DNA of 64,000 nt. Origin: Flavobacterium cupriresistens. GTDB taxonomy: Bacteria; Bacteroidota; Bacteroidia; Flavobacteriales; Flavobacteriaceae. Below, piece after piece: positions 1-8,206 of the stretch. The number at the start of each line of letters is the position of its first letter. Position 1 is the stretch's first letter. Under the pieces are notes generated by a model. The model ran no database searches. It was not told the origin of the DNA and saw only the letters and a list, made by a program, of their open reading frames with translations. The stretch spans positions 3,472,001-3,536,000 of the forward strand of contig NZ_CP087134.1 in the NCBI RefSeq assembly GCF_020911925.1. Direction: 5' to 3'. Position numbers and translations under genes: made by a program.

Positions 1-1728
1 AGAAGAAGAAGATCTGTAAACGATACGCATCGTTAAAATTTTATTACTTACAACCTGATTAGGAATTACAATATTGTGCGATAAAACAGTACGTAGTGTT
101 TGGGTTTGGTCTCTCATTTGTTTACCGGCAAAGATGACTTCACTTTTATTAAAAACCCCGTCATTATTATAGTCAATCCAAGCTTTAACATAACTATTAC
201 GACTTGTTATAGTAGAGATAGAGGCTTGTAATTGGTAACTTTTAGAGGTTTGAACTTCGGTAATTTTTGAACATTTAAAATCAGAGTATTGTTCATTTAG
301 ACTTACAGGAGTTGTGTTTTGTATGGTGTTAAATTCTACTTTACTTAATGCTGCTCCAAAGTTTCCGCTTTGGTACGTTCCAAATTTACAAGACGGAGCA
401 GTTCCGGTCTCGCCTATAGTAATAAGCTTTGATTTTGTTTTTGTAACAGTTCCTGCTGAAGTAGTGATGGCTAATGTTACATCATAAGTTCCGCCTTGTG
501 TCAAAGCAAAACTTGGATTCTGCACCGTAGAGTTTAATGTTGTAGTGCCATTGGTAACAGTCCAAAGAAAACTAATGCCGGGATATTGGCTGTTTGGTAA
601 AAGGCTGTTAGGGATACACGTTGAGGCATCTCTTAGTGTAACGCTATTATTAGAAGGGCAGATTATAGTTTTATCTGCAACAAAATCAACTTCTGCTTGT
701 TGTACCGGTACTAAAGATAAATTTCCGTTTTGAGCCAATAAACCTTTTCGGGTTGTTTCTAATGTAGCGATCATTCTGTCGATTTGGTCTTGTGTAAACA
801 TGAATTTACAAGAGTTCGGAGAATACGACATTATATTATTCATAAAGTATTTATTACTTTTTAACGATAATCCAGTTCTCGAATCAACATAATTTAGAGC
901 ACATGCATTAATGTCTTCGTCTTTGTTTTTATCACAATCCTGATTTGTTTCGAGATGTGGCGGGGTATCTTCACAAAGATCCCCTGAAGCAGGGGCTAAT
1001 GACGGACATGTAGTATCGGAACTTCCCTCAAAAGTATGACGTAGGCCTAATCCATGTCCTATTTCGTGTGCAATTGTTTTGTTATTGAGATCATAGGCAA
1101 GCGTTGCGTTAATAAAAGCCCCGTCTGTGCTTGTTCCGGGATAATAAGCATAACCGTTAACTCCTGGAACTTTTGCTAAATAAACATTGTAATATTTTTT
1201 TGGATCCCACTGCATGGCCGCTCTAATTTGGGAATCGGGCACTCCGGTCTTATCATTTATTCCGCCGCTAACGTAAGTAGCGTTGTTTGAATAATCATAT
1301 CTTTCAATACCGTTAGTACAATTTCCTTTTGGATCACGTACTGCCAAAACAAATTCGATTTTAGAATCTAAACCATAACGCTTATCAAAATTCACATCAC
1401 CATTTAAATAGCGATAGTATAGATTTAATCTTTTTACATAGTTTAAGACCACCTCTTCAGATAAATTTAATCCTGTTCCTAAAGCTTCACCTGTATGTAT
1501 AATATGTATCACAATTGGAATTTGATAAAGAACAGTCGCGTTGTTTTTTGAGGTTTTTGAAAACTCGTCGCGTTCTTTTATCTTTTGCTGTAATTGCATT
1601 TCCTGCATTTTAAGAACAGCAGGGTCAATTTTATTTAATTCAATCTTAAAGCCGCATTTGTTATCAATATCCTGCGCCAGAATTTTTAAAGAGAATAATA
1701 AAAAGAGAATAAAGTAGTTTTTTTTCAT
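1..1728 (-). CDS. Secreted M43 (pappalysin-like) zinc metalloprotease, 3' end beyond window
   Basis: The frame is open from an ATG at 1728 to the left edge (576 residues seen, no stop), so the gene is partial. Residues 1-18 form a Sec signal ending ..KILAQ. Around residues 70-85 there is a typical M43 strand (PIVIHIIHTGEALGTG). The zinc site HEIGHGLGLRH lies at residues 221-231 (bases 1036-1068) and a Met-turn NNIMSYS around residue 300. Further on comes a PKD-like stretch (VTKTKSKLITIG) and a GEVED-like segment (KAWIDYNNDGVF). This order is common in large secreted flavobacterial proteases. A C-terminal type IX sorting domain is likely but would lie outside the window. Role: extracellular protein degradation. 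Family call is firm; substrate unknown. Confidence 0.9.
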   Translation of the reverse strand, partial: MKKNYFILFLLFSLKILAQDIDNKCGFKIELNKIDPAVLKMQEMQLQQKIKERDEFSKTSKNNATVLYQIPIVIHIIHTGEALGTGLNLSEEVVLNYVKRLNLYYRYLNGDVNFDKRYGLDSKIEFVLAVRDPKGNCTNGIERYDYSNNATYVSGGINDKTGVPDSQIRAAMQWDPKKYYNVYLAKVPGVNGYAYYPGTSTDGAFINATLAYDLNNKTIAHEIGHGLGLRHTFEGSSDTTCPSLAPASGDLCEDTPPHLETNQDCDKNKDEDINACALNYVDSRTGLSLKSNKYFMNNIMSYSPNSCKFMFTQDQIDRMIATLETTRKGLLAQNGNLSLVPVQQAEVDFVADKTIICPSNNSVTLRDASTCIPNSLLPNSQYPGISFLWTVTNGTTTLNSTVQNPSFALTQGGTYDVTLAITTSAGTVTKTKSKLITIGETGTAPSCKFGTYQSGNFGAALSKVEFNTIQNTTPVSLNEQYSDFKCSKITEVQTSKSYQLQASISTITSRNSYVKAWIDYNNDGVFNKSEVIFAGKQMRDQTQTLRTVLSHNIVIPNQVVSNKILTMRIVYRSSSS

Positions 1729-1867
1729 AATAAAAGTGGGGTTAGTCGAATAGAGAATTATTTGGAAAAATAAGTCAAGTATTCATTAAAGTCAGCAAAA
1801 ATGTAAAATATTTTGATATAAAGCATCATAAATAAGTAATAATTCTTATAATACTAAGATAGTTGTC

Positions 1868-1895
1868 AAAAAAAAGCATAACAGAAGTTATGCTT
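1868..1895 (-). terminator. Rho-independent terminator upstream of the M43 gene
   Basis: A 9-bp perfect stem (AAGCATAAC with its complement, 4-base loop) is followed on the minus strand by a run of eight T. No minus-strand gene lies directly upstream. It therefore ends either a short RNA begun near 1940 or the leader of the M43 transcript. Confidence 0.6.
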
Positions 1896-1946
1896 AAAAC
1901 TAATAAAAAACTAAAAATTCATGAAACCTCTTTCTTTGTATTGGCA

Positions 1947-1954
1947 CAAATATA
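1947..1954 (-). promoter_or_regulatory. Candidate -7 element (TATATTTG) reading leftward
   Basis: On the minus strand the bases read TATATTTG, a perfect match to the Bacteroidota -7 consensus TAnnTTTG. No good -33 TTTG was found. Transcription would start near 1940 and meet a strong hairpin terminator at 1868-1895 before reaching the M43 gene at 1728. Confidence 0.4.
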
Positions 1955-2240
1955 AGATGAGCAGTTTGAAAGAGTTTGTACTGATTCATATATGATTTAT
2001 ATGAGTTTATATTTGTAAATAATATTTATATTAACGTTACTAAAAGTATGAATATTCTTGTTTTTATTTAAGAGGTAATTCTAAGATTATTGGATATATG
2101 AACATAAGTTGTCTTTAAGATTTCGTAATTCTCGATGCGCATAATTATTAAGCATGAGATAAATAGTGCTACGCGCTCCCTTTCTGAGTATTTGTTTTGA
2201 AGGGTAAATTGAATGAATGTAACGACTCTTTTACCTTTAA

Positions 2241-2279
2241 GATTAGAATCTCTAATGTAATTCTAATGATTTTCTAATC
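2241..2279. promoter_or_regulatory. Phased TCTAAT repeats, candidate metal-regulator operator
   Basis: TCTAAT occurs at 2251, 2262 and 2273, exactly 11 bp apart, with the inverse ATTAGA at 2242. The outer arms GATTAGAA (2241-2248) and TTCTAATC (2272-2279) are perfect inverted repeats. It lies about 30 bp upstream of the -7 element of the receptor operon, where a Fur-like repressor would be expected. The identity of the binding protein is inference. Confidence 0.5.
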
Positions 2280-2310
2280 TGCTTATTTAGATTAAGTAAA
2301 AATAGATTGC

Positions 2311-2318
2311 TAGTTTTG
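2311..2318 (+). promoter_or_regulatory. -7 promoter element TAGTTTTG of the TonB receptor operon
   Basis: Matches TAnnTTTG and lies 28 bp before the ATG of the receptor gene. A clear -33 TTTG is absent, which fits a promoter that depends on the neighbouring operator or on weak contacts. Confidence 0.5.
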
Positions 2319-2346
2319 CCTTCCTATTTTAAGAAATTCAAAAAAA

Positions 2347-4734
2347 ATGCGTTTACTATTGCTCATGTTCTTGCTGGTTAATTTTTCGGCCTGGTCTCAA
2401 AACGGAAATGTTGGTGGAAAAGTTACTTTTAATGACAAGGAACATGCTTTTGGTGCAACAGTAATGGTCATGGGGACTCAAAAATACGTGGTGGTAGACA
2501 ATGAGGGCCGATTTGAAATTAAGGGACTTCCTTATGGAGCGCATACTTTAGAGGTTTCTTCTGCAGAGGCTCAAACAAAAACAGTTGATATTGTTTTAGA
2601 CCGTCCTTCTTTGACAGTTGCCATAACAGTAGAAAAGAAAGGGGCACAGGGTTTAAAGGAAGTTGTTATTCAAAAAACATCGGTTAAAAAAGAGATTATC
2701 AACAAAGGGTTTTCTGTAAACGTAATTGAGACGGAAGAAGCAGCCAAAAGAAATCTTCAAACAAACGATTTATTAGACCGATCCGTAGGGGTTAGAATTC
2801 GACAAAACGGGGGACTGGGTTCCAGAGTGGATTACAACCTAAACGGAATGTCAGGAAATGCAGTACGCGTATTTATTGACGGAATTTCGATTTCTACTTA
2901 TGGCCCATCCTTCAGTTTAAATAGTATCCCACCGGCGCTAATAGAGCGTATCGAAGTGTACAAAGGCGTTATTCCCGCACACCTGGCTGATGATGCATTA
3001 GGTGGAGCTATCAACGTTATTCTTAAAAACGGAGCTAAAAATACTTTAAACGCTTCTGTTTCATACGGTTCATTCAATACTTTTCAAGCCAATCTAAATG
3101 CAAGTTATCGTGCTAAGTCCGGTTTTACGGTAAAAGCATCGGGATTTTCAAATTACTCCGACAACGATTATGAAGTATGGGGAAGATTTGTTTACAATAT
3201 AAATCCTGGTGGGCAACGTATTCCAACGAGAGTTAAACGTTTTGAGAGTATGTACCGCTCTTATGGCGGAAGGATAGAGGCTGGTTTTACAAAAGTTAAA
3301 TGGGCTGATGCTTTTTTGATCGGATACAATGGTTCAGCAGATTACAATCAAATCCAACACGGTCAATATATGACCAAACCCTATAAAGGTCGTTTTACGG
3401 AATCTGAGGCTCATGTGCTTAGTTTGAATTATGCCAAAAAGGACTTTTTGGTAAAAGGGCTTGAATTTACTCTGAACGCGGTTTATAGCCAGAGAAATGA
3501 GATCGTAAATGATACCGTTAAATGGGTTTATAATTGGGATGGTAAGAAGTCAATTGGTATACATGGAGTGCCACTTTTGACACCTTTGGGTGCTCAACAA
3601 GGCGCGGCAACACTAATTACAATTAAAAATAACATACTAAATACAAGAGCGGCATTAAATTACAGCTTGAATGAAAATCACAAAATAACAATTGGTAGCA
3701 TGTTTTATGATTCAGATCGAAGTGATTTAGATATAATGAAACCCGAATTGCAAAGAACTTATGAACCTAAGAGTGATTATCAAAAAAGCATTACCTCGTT
3801 GGGTTATGAAATGAGTGCTTTTGAGAATCGTTTGAAAACAAATCTTTTCGGTAAGTTTTATGAGCAAAAGTACGTATACAGAAACTGGAGCTTGGTACAA
3901 AATGTTATAACGGAAAAGATAACCAAAAACACCACCTCGGTTTATGGTTATGGATTTGCAGGATCTTATTATGTGACACCAAAAGTGATGGTTTCGGCCT
4001 CTGCAGAAAGAGCATACCGATTACCGTCTGATGATGAAATATTTGGTAGACCCGGACAAAATATTTTACCTAACCTTGCTTTAGGACCAGAGTTAAGTAA
4101 TAACCTGAATGTAGGATTAAGATTTGGTCCTTATAAATACAACGCGCATAAAATCTCTTGGGGTGGATCTTATTTTTGGAGGAATTCCGAAGATAAAATT
4201 GCTCAAAGAATAAGTGACAGAGTAAATGAAGCAATCGAGGCATCGCCTTATGTGAATGTGGGAAGAGCGCAGTCAGTTGGTTTTGAAGCCTCAGCCGAGT
4301 ATGTTTACGATAACAGATTGTTTGTGTCTTTGAACATGTCAAAATTCAATTCTTTATATAAAACGAAGTATGATAGTAATGGTAATCTCGTTCCATGGTA
4401 TAACCGGCAGTTGCCAAACGAGCCCTTTTTTACAGTGAATGGAAGTGTTCAATACAATTTTAAAAATATTATACAGAGTGAATCAGAGTTTAATCTGTAT
4501 TACAATTTTGGTTATGTAGCTCCTTTTTATACGTCATGGCAGAAAGAACTGGATTTTGCTCCGGCACAGTTTCCGCAGGATTTGGGAGCCAGTTATACGT
4601 TTCCAAATAAAAAATTTGTAGTGAGCTTGGATGCCAGAAATATTTTTAACGAACAGATATATGATAATTTTGGTGCTCAAAAACCCGGAAGAGCCTTTTA
4701 TGTGAAGTTGAACTATACGATCAGTAAATTTTAA
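2347..4734 (+). CDS. TonB-dependent receptor, probable ferric-siderophore/iron receptor
   Basis: 795 residues. A Sec signal (cleaved near SAWSQ) is followed by a carboxypeptidase-regulatory-like beta-sandwich (about 20-100), a plug domain (about 110-225, with VFIDGISISTYGPSF and RIEVYKGVIPAHLADDALGG) and a 22-strand-type barrel ending in a terminal Phe. It has the size and shape of siderophore receptors rather than SusC proteins, and no SusD partner follows. The next genes encode a DUF4374 lipoprotein and a PepSY/flavodoxin reductase, which point to uptake and reduction of a ferric complex. The ligand cannot be read from the sequence. First gene of the probable operon; 25 bp to the next gene. 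Confidence 0.85.
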   Translation: MRLLLLMFLLVNFSAWSQNGNVGGKVTFNDKEHAFGATVMVMGTQKYVVVDNEGRFEIKGLPYGAHTLEVSSAEAQTKTVDIVLDRPSLTVAITVEKKGAQGLKEVVIQKTSVKKEIINKGFSVNVIETEEAAKRNLQTNDLLDRSVGVRIRQNGGLGSRVDYNLNGMSGNAVRVFIDGISISTYGPSFSLNSIPPALIERIEVYKGVIPAHLADDALGGAINVILKNGAKNTLNASVSYGSFNTFQANLNASYRAKSGFTVKASGFSNYSDNDYEVWGRFVYNINPGGQRIPTRVKRFESMYRSYGGRIEAGFTKVKWADAFLIGYNGSADYNQIQHGQYMTKPYKGRFTESEAHVLSLNYAKKDFLVKGLEFTLNAVYSQRNEIVNDTVKWVYNWDGKKSIGIHGVPLLTPLGAQQGAATLITIKNNILNTRAALNYSLNENHKITIGSMFYDSDRSDLDIMKPELQRTYEPKSDYQKSITSLGYEMSAFENRLKTNLFGKFYEQKYVYRNWSLVQNVITEKITKNTTSVYGYGFAGSYYVTPKVMVSASAERAYRLPSDDEIFGRPGQNILPNLALGPELSNNLNVGLRFGPYKYNAHKISWGGSYFWRNSEDKIAQRISDRVNEAIEASPYVNVGRAQSVGFEASAEYVYDNRLFVSLNMSKFNSLYKTKYDSNGNLVPWYNRQLPNEPFFTVNGSVQYNFKNIIQSESEFNLYYNFGYVAPFYTSWQKELDFAPAQFPQDLGASYTFPNKKFVVSLDARNIFNEQIYDNFGAQKPGRAFYVKLNYTISKF

Positions 4735-4759
4735 TAATTAAATTTTTAATACAATAAAT

Positions 4760-6091
4760 ATGAAAAAGAGTACCTTTAAATTACTTGCATGTGGTTTGGT
4801 TCTAACCACATTTGGATTGGCAACTAGCTGCAGTAGTGACGATAAAAAAGAAGAGGTTATTGTTGCTCCGCCAGCAGCAGATAGTCGTTGGATCACTCTT
4901 GCAGGAGCTTTAATGCAAGATCAGCCAGGGGATGGAAATGGTGGAACCAAAGTGTTTTCGATTAGTAAAGAAAATGCAAAAGATCCTGCTTTCTCTGTTA
5001 ATGTTTTTGACGACGGAGCTCCGGTACAATCAAGCAGAACGGCACGTTTACAATCTTCTGTAGATGGTAGTACACTTTTTAATATTACCTATACAGGAGC
5101 AAATGGAGGTGAATTTATGACTTATACTGTAGGTGGTGGAAAAAACTTTATTCAATCAGGAACTACTGTAAATATTTCACAATATGCAGGGACATCACCT
5201 AGATGGAACAAACTTTTTGACGGAGATAAAACAGGTGTAGCAGTAAACATAACAACTCCGGTTGTAGTTACAAATGAAGATAAAAGCTACAAACACACTA
5301 GAGGTGGAGCTACCGTATTGTCTTTAGATTTAAAAGGGATAGCAATTTCTGCTGCTCAACAATACCAAATTCCATTGTCAGATGCAGAAGAAGCTTTAGG
5401 GCACTATATTTTTCGTTTAGACGCTCCAACTCTTAATAAAGCAGGAGATAAATTGATTATTGGTACCTGGATGGCTAAGACTAACCCAGCTACAGGACAG
5501 CAAGATAAAGAATTTACTCGTATTGGCTCTAAATCTGTCGTAGTAGATTATCCTTCATTAAAAAATCCTCAGATTATTACTTCTACAGTAGCTTTTGGAG
5601 ATACAAGTGGTTTTAGAAGTTTTAACAGTTTTCTTGCTACTGACGGAAACATTTATCAGGCAACTCAGAGAGATTTAATTAAAGGTTCTTATATCTTAAA
5701 AATCAATCAAAACAATCAATACGATAACACTTATGACTTTAGTTTAGATACTGCTTTAGGAGTAAAAGGTTCTTATGTAGAAGCTTGGAGATATGTTGGT
5801 AATGGTATTGCGTATGCAGTATACAGAGTTGGAGCTAGCAAGCAAAGTTTTGTAGCCAGAATTGATCTTACTGCAAAAACAGCTAAATTAGTAGAGGGTA
5901 TTCCATATGATGCAGATTTAAGTTTTGAGCAGTATCAAGGTTTTGTGGTAGATAAAAATGAACTTTTTATTGCAGTTACTCCTGTTGGTAAAGATGGTAA
6001 TATCTATATTTTGGATGGTAAAACCGGAGCCGTTACAAAAGGTGCTAAATTAATTAATAAAACTGGAAATCGCTATATTGGAGTGTTCTAG
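4760..6091 (+). CDS. DUF4374 lipoprotein, iron-locus companion
   Basis: 443 residues with a lipoprotein signal (LATSC, Cys24) followed by an acidic linker (SSDDKKEE). The rest is rich in short beta strands with repeated units such as VDYPSLKNPQIITSTV and ..NIYILDGKTGAV.., suggestive of a beta-propeller. I recognise the family as DUF4374, which in Bacteroidota often sits beside TonB receptors and PepSY proteins. Most likely it is anchored on the periplasmic or outer face of the outer membrane and helps bind the ligand of the receptor encoded 25 bp upstream. No enzymatic motif seen. Confidence 0.75.
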   Translation: MKKSTFKLLACGLVLTTFGLATSCSSDDKKEEVIVAPPAADSRWITLAGALMQDQPGDGNGGTKVFSISKENAKDPAFSVNVFDDGAPVQSSRTARLQSSVDGSTLFNITYTGANGGEFMTYTVGGGKNFIQSGTTVNISQYAGTSPRWNKLFDGDKTGVAVNITTPVVVTNEDKSYKHTRGGATVLSLDLKGIAISAAQQYQIPLSDAEEALGHYIFRLDAPTLNKAGDKLIIGTWMAKTNPATGQQDKEFTRIGSKSVVVDYPSLKNPQIITSTVAFGDTSGFRSFNSFLATDGNIYQATQRDLIKGSYILKINQNNQYDNTYDFSLDTALGVKGSYVEAWRYVGNGIAYAVYRVGASKQSFVARIDLTAKTAKLVEGIPYDADLSFEQYQGFVVDKNELFIAVTPVGKDGNIYILDGKTGAVTKGAKLINKTGNRYIGVF

Positions 6092-6162
6092 GATTTTTGT
6101 TGAAAAATTAGAACAGAATCATTAATTCTTATTTTGAAATATTCTAAATAAGAACTAACTTT

Positions 6163-6190
6163 CCGCCTCGAAATCACGGGGCGGATTGTT
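6163..6190 (+). terminator. GC-rich hairpin between DUF4374 and ankyrin genes
   Basis: CCGCC at 6163-6167 pairs with GGCGG near 6179-6184 in an otherwise AT-rich 135-bp gap. The T-run after it is weak, so it may be an attenuator that lowers expression of the downstream electron-transfer genes rather than a full stop. Confidence 0.4.
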
Positions 6191-6226
6191 TCGTTTCATA
6201 CACTACCATTTGTTATTATTTAAATT

Positions 6227-7708
6227 ATGAAAAAAATACTTTTTACTGCCATAATCGCAGCGACATTGCAGGTTAACGCTCAGGAAAATAAACTTTTAGA
6301 TGCAAATTTCTGGAAAGCTTCTCCAAATTTAGCGACTTTAAAAGCTGAAATAGAAAAAGGAAATAATCCTGCAGAATTAAATGCAAATGCCTTCGATCCG
6401 GTTGTTTTGGCCATTAATAATAGTGCACCTCTTGAGGATATAAAATATTTGTTAGAGCTCCCTGGTAATGCAACTAATAAAATGACACACGATAATCGTA
6501 TTTATTTGCATTGGGCGGCTTACAAAGGAAACACAGAACTGGTACAACATCTTATTGCCAAAGGTTCTGATATTAATCTGGAAGACAGCCATGGCACAAC
6601 ACCAATTGCATTTGCTGCTTCGGCAGGGGTAAATAATCCAACGACATATGATGCTTTTTTTAAAGCAGGAATTGATCCTAAGAAAAAATACAGTGAGGGA
6701 GCAACCCTTTTATTGCTTGCGATTCCCGGCGATAAAGATTTAACCATTACTGACTATTTAGTATCAAAAGGTTTATCTCTTAAAGAGGTTGATAGTCATG
6801 GAAATACTGCTTTTGACTATGCAGCAAGATCAGGGAATGTTGATTTATTGAAAAAATTAGCTGCCAAAGGAGTAAAATATACAGATAATGCTTTAATAAC
6901 AGCAGCTCAAGGAATGAGAAGAAGTGCAAATTCTATTGAAGTGTTTAAATACTTGGTAGATGATTTAAAATTAAAACCAACTGCAACTGCTTCAAATGGG
7001 CAAACAGTACTTCATATCATTGCTTATAAAGAAAAGCAAGCTGAGATTGTAAAGTATTTTATAGACAAAGGAGTAGACGCAAACAAAGCCGATAAAGAAG
7101 GAAATACAGCTTTAATCATTGCAGCAGCAGGAAAAGATGTTGAGTTAATACAAACATTGTTGCCAAAAGTAAAAAATATCAATGCAGTAAATACTAAAGG
7201 AGAGTCTGCATTAACTGCGGCCGTAAAAGGAAGTTCTACAGAAGTGATTTCGTTGCTTTTAAGCAAAGGAGCTGACATCAATGTTAAGGACACGGCAGGA
7301 AACAATTTGGCATTCTATCTGATTGAATCTTACAAAGGTTCAAGAGGCGGAGCGCAAAAAGATGATTTTGACGATAAATTGAATTTATTAAAGAGTAAAG
7401 GAATTAACTTTGCAGCGCAACAAAAAGACGGAAGCACCCTGTATTATACTGCTGCAGCCAAAAACAATATCGCTTTGTTGAAAAAACTGGACGGATTAAA
7501 CATTGATGTCAATGCTAAAAACAAAGAAGGTTTAACAGCATTACACAAAGCAGCAATGATTGCAAAAGACGATAGTGTTTTGAAGTATTTGTTGTCGATC
7601 GGGGCTAAAAAAGAGATTAAAACTGAATTTGACGAAACGGCTTATAATCTGGCACAAGAGAATGAATTGTTAACAAAGAATAATATAGCAATTGACTTTT
7701 TAAAATAG
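6227..7708 (+). CDS. Secreted ankyrin-repeat protein
   Basis: 493 residues. A Sec signal (MKKILFTAIIAATLQVNAQ) precedes about a dozen ankyrin repeats covering nearly the whole protein (for example NRIYLHWAAYKGNTELVQHL, GNTAFDYAARSGNVDLLKKL, GLTALHKAAMIAKDD). Ankyrins are protein-protein interaction scaffolds. Here the signal peptide places it in the periplasm. It lies only 13 bp before the DUF2271 gene and between receptor genes and the reductase, so it probably serves as a docking scaffold for the redox partners. That role is inference from context; no catalytic domain is present. Confidence 0.8.
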   Translation: MKKILFTAIIAATLQVNAQENKLLDANFWKASPNLATLKAEIEKGNNPAELNANAFDPVVLAINNSAPLEDIKYLLELPGNATNKMTHDNRIYLHWAAYKGNTELVQHLIAKGSDINLEDSHGTTPIAFAASAGVNNPTTYDAFFKAGIDPKKKYSEGATLLLLAIPGDKDLTITDYLVSKGLSLKEVDSHGNTAFDYAARSGNVDLLKKLAAKGVKYTDNALITAAQGMRRSANSIEVFKYLVDDLKLKPTATASNGQTVLHIIAYKEKQAEIVKYFIDKGVDANKADKEGNTALIIAAAGKDVELIQTLLPKVKNINAVNTKGESALTAAVKGSSTEVISLLLSKGADINVKDTAGNNLAFYLIESYKGSRGGAQKDDFDDKLNLLKSKGINFAAQQKDGSTLYYTAAAKNNIALLKKLDGLNIDVNAKNKEGLTALHKAAMIAKDDSVLKYLLSIGAKKEIKTEFDETAYNLAQENELLTKNNIAIDFLK

Positions 7709-7721
7709 TAAATAAATATAA

Positions 7722-8201
7722 ATGAAATCAGTATCTAAAATCTGCCTGATGGCAGTACTTGTATCCCTATTTTCTTTTCAGGCTTCGGCACAAACCACCA
7801 AATACAAATGTCTTTTGCAAATGTCAAACTATGTAGGTGAAGGAGCTTATGTAGCTGTATCGCTTATTAATGCTAAAGGAGAATATGAAAAAACCCTGTA
7901 TGTAATGGGTGATGATAAAAAATGGTATACAAGTTTAAAAGAATGGCATAAATTCAGTTCTAAAAAGGCAGATGTAAGTGCAAAAACAGGTGCTTCTGTT
8001 ACCGGAGGAGACCGCAGTGTGACGATGTTTGAAATCGAAACCGCTAAAATAGACAAAGGGTATAAAATACGTTTTGAATCAGCAGTTGAAGATCAAAAAT
8101 ATCACGTTACAGACGCAGAAATACCTTTAACAACAGCTGGTATTACTGAAAAAGTGGAAGGTAAAGGCTACATTAGATATGTAAAACTTAGCAATATATA
8201 A
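7722..8201 (+). CDS. DUF2271 protein with FMN-attachment motif
   Basis: 159 residues, Sec signal ending QASAQ. The mature part is a small beta-rich DUF2271 domain. Residues 89-94 read TGASVT, which matches the (S/T)GA(S/T)xT motif that ApbE enzymes modify, so Thr94 (codon 8001-8003) is the predicted FMN-phosphoester site. It is encoded 13 bp after the ankyrin gene and 5 bp before the PepSY reductase, with an ApbE gene downstream in the same direction. Likely role: periplasmic one- or two-electron carrier taking electrons from the membrane reductase. The motif is seen; flavinylation itself is inferred from the family and the neighbours. Confidence 0.8.
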   Translation: MKSVSKICLMAVLVSLFSFQASAQTTKYKCLLQMSNYVGEGAYVAVSLINAKGEYEKTLYVMGDDKKWYTSLKEWHKFSSKKADVSAKTGASVTGGDRSVTMFEIETAKIDKGYKIRFESAVEDQKYHVTDAEIPLTTAGITEKVEGKGYIRYVKLSNI

Positions 8202-8206
8202 GGCAT

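Larger units (their letters stand above)
1729..2346. other. Divergent intergenic region between the M43 gene and the iron locus
   Basis: A 618-bp AT-rich gap. It holds the minus-strand promoter/terminator pair on the left, and a set of TCTAAT repeats plus a -7 element on the right. No coding frame that I can support. Confidence 0.7.

Noticed and set aside
545..733. 62-codon plus-strand frame
   Set aside because: Lies within the M43 protease coding sequence on the opposite strand.
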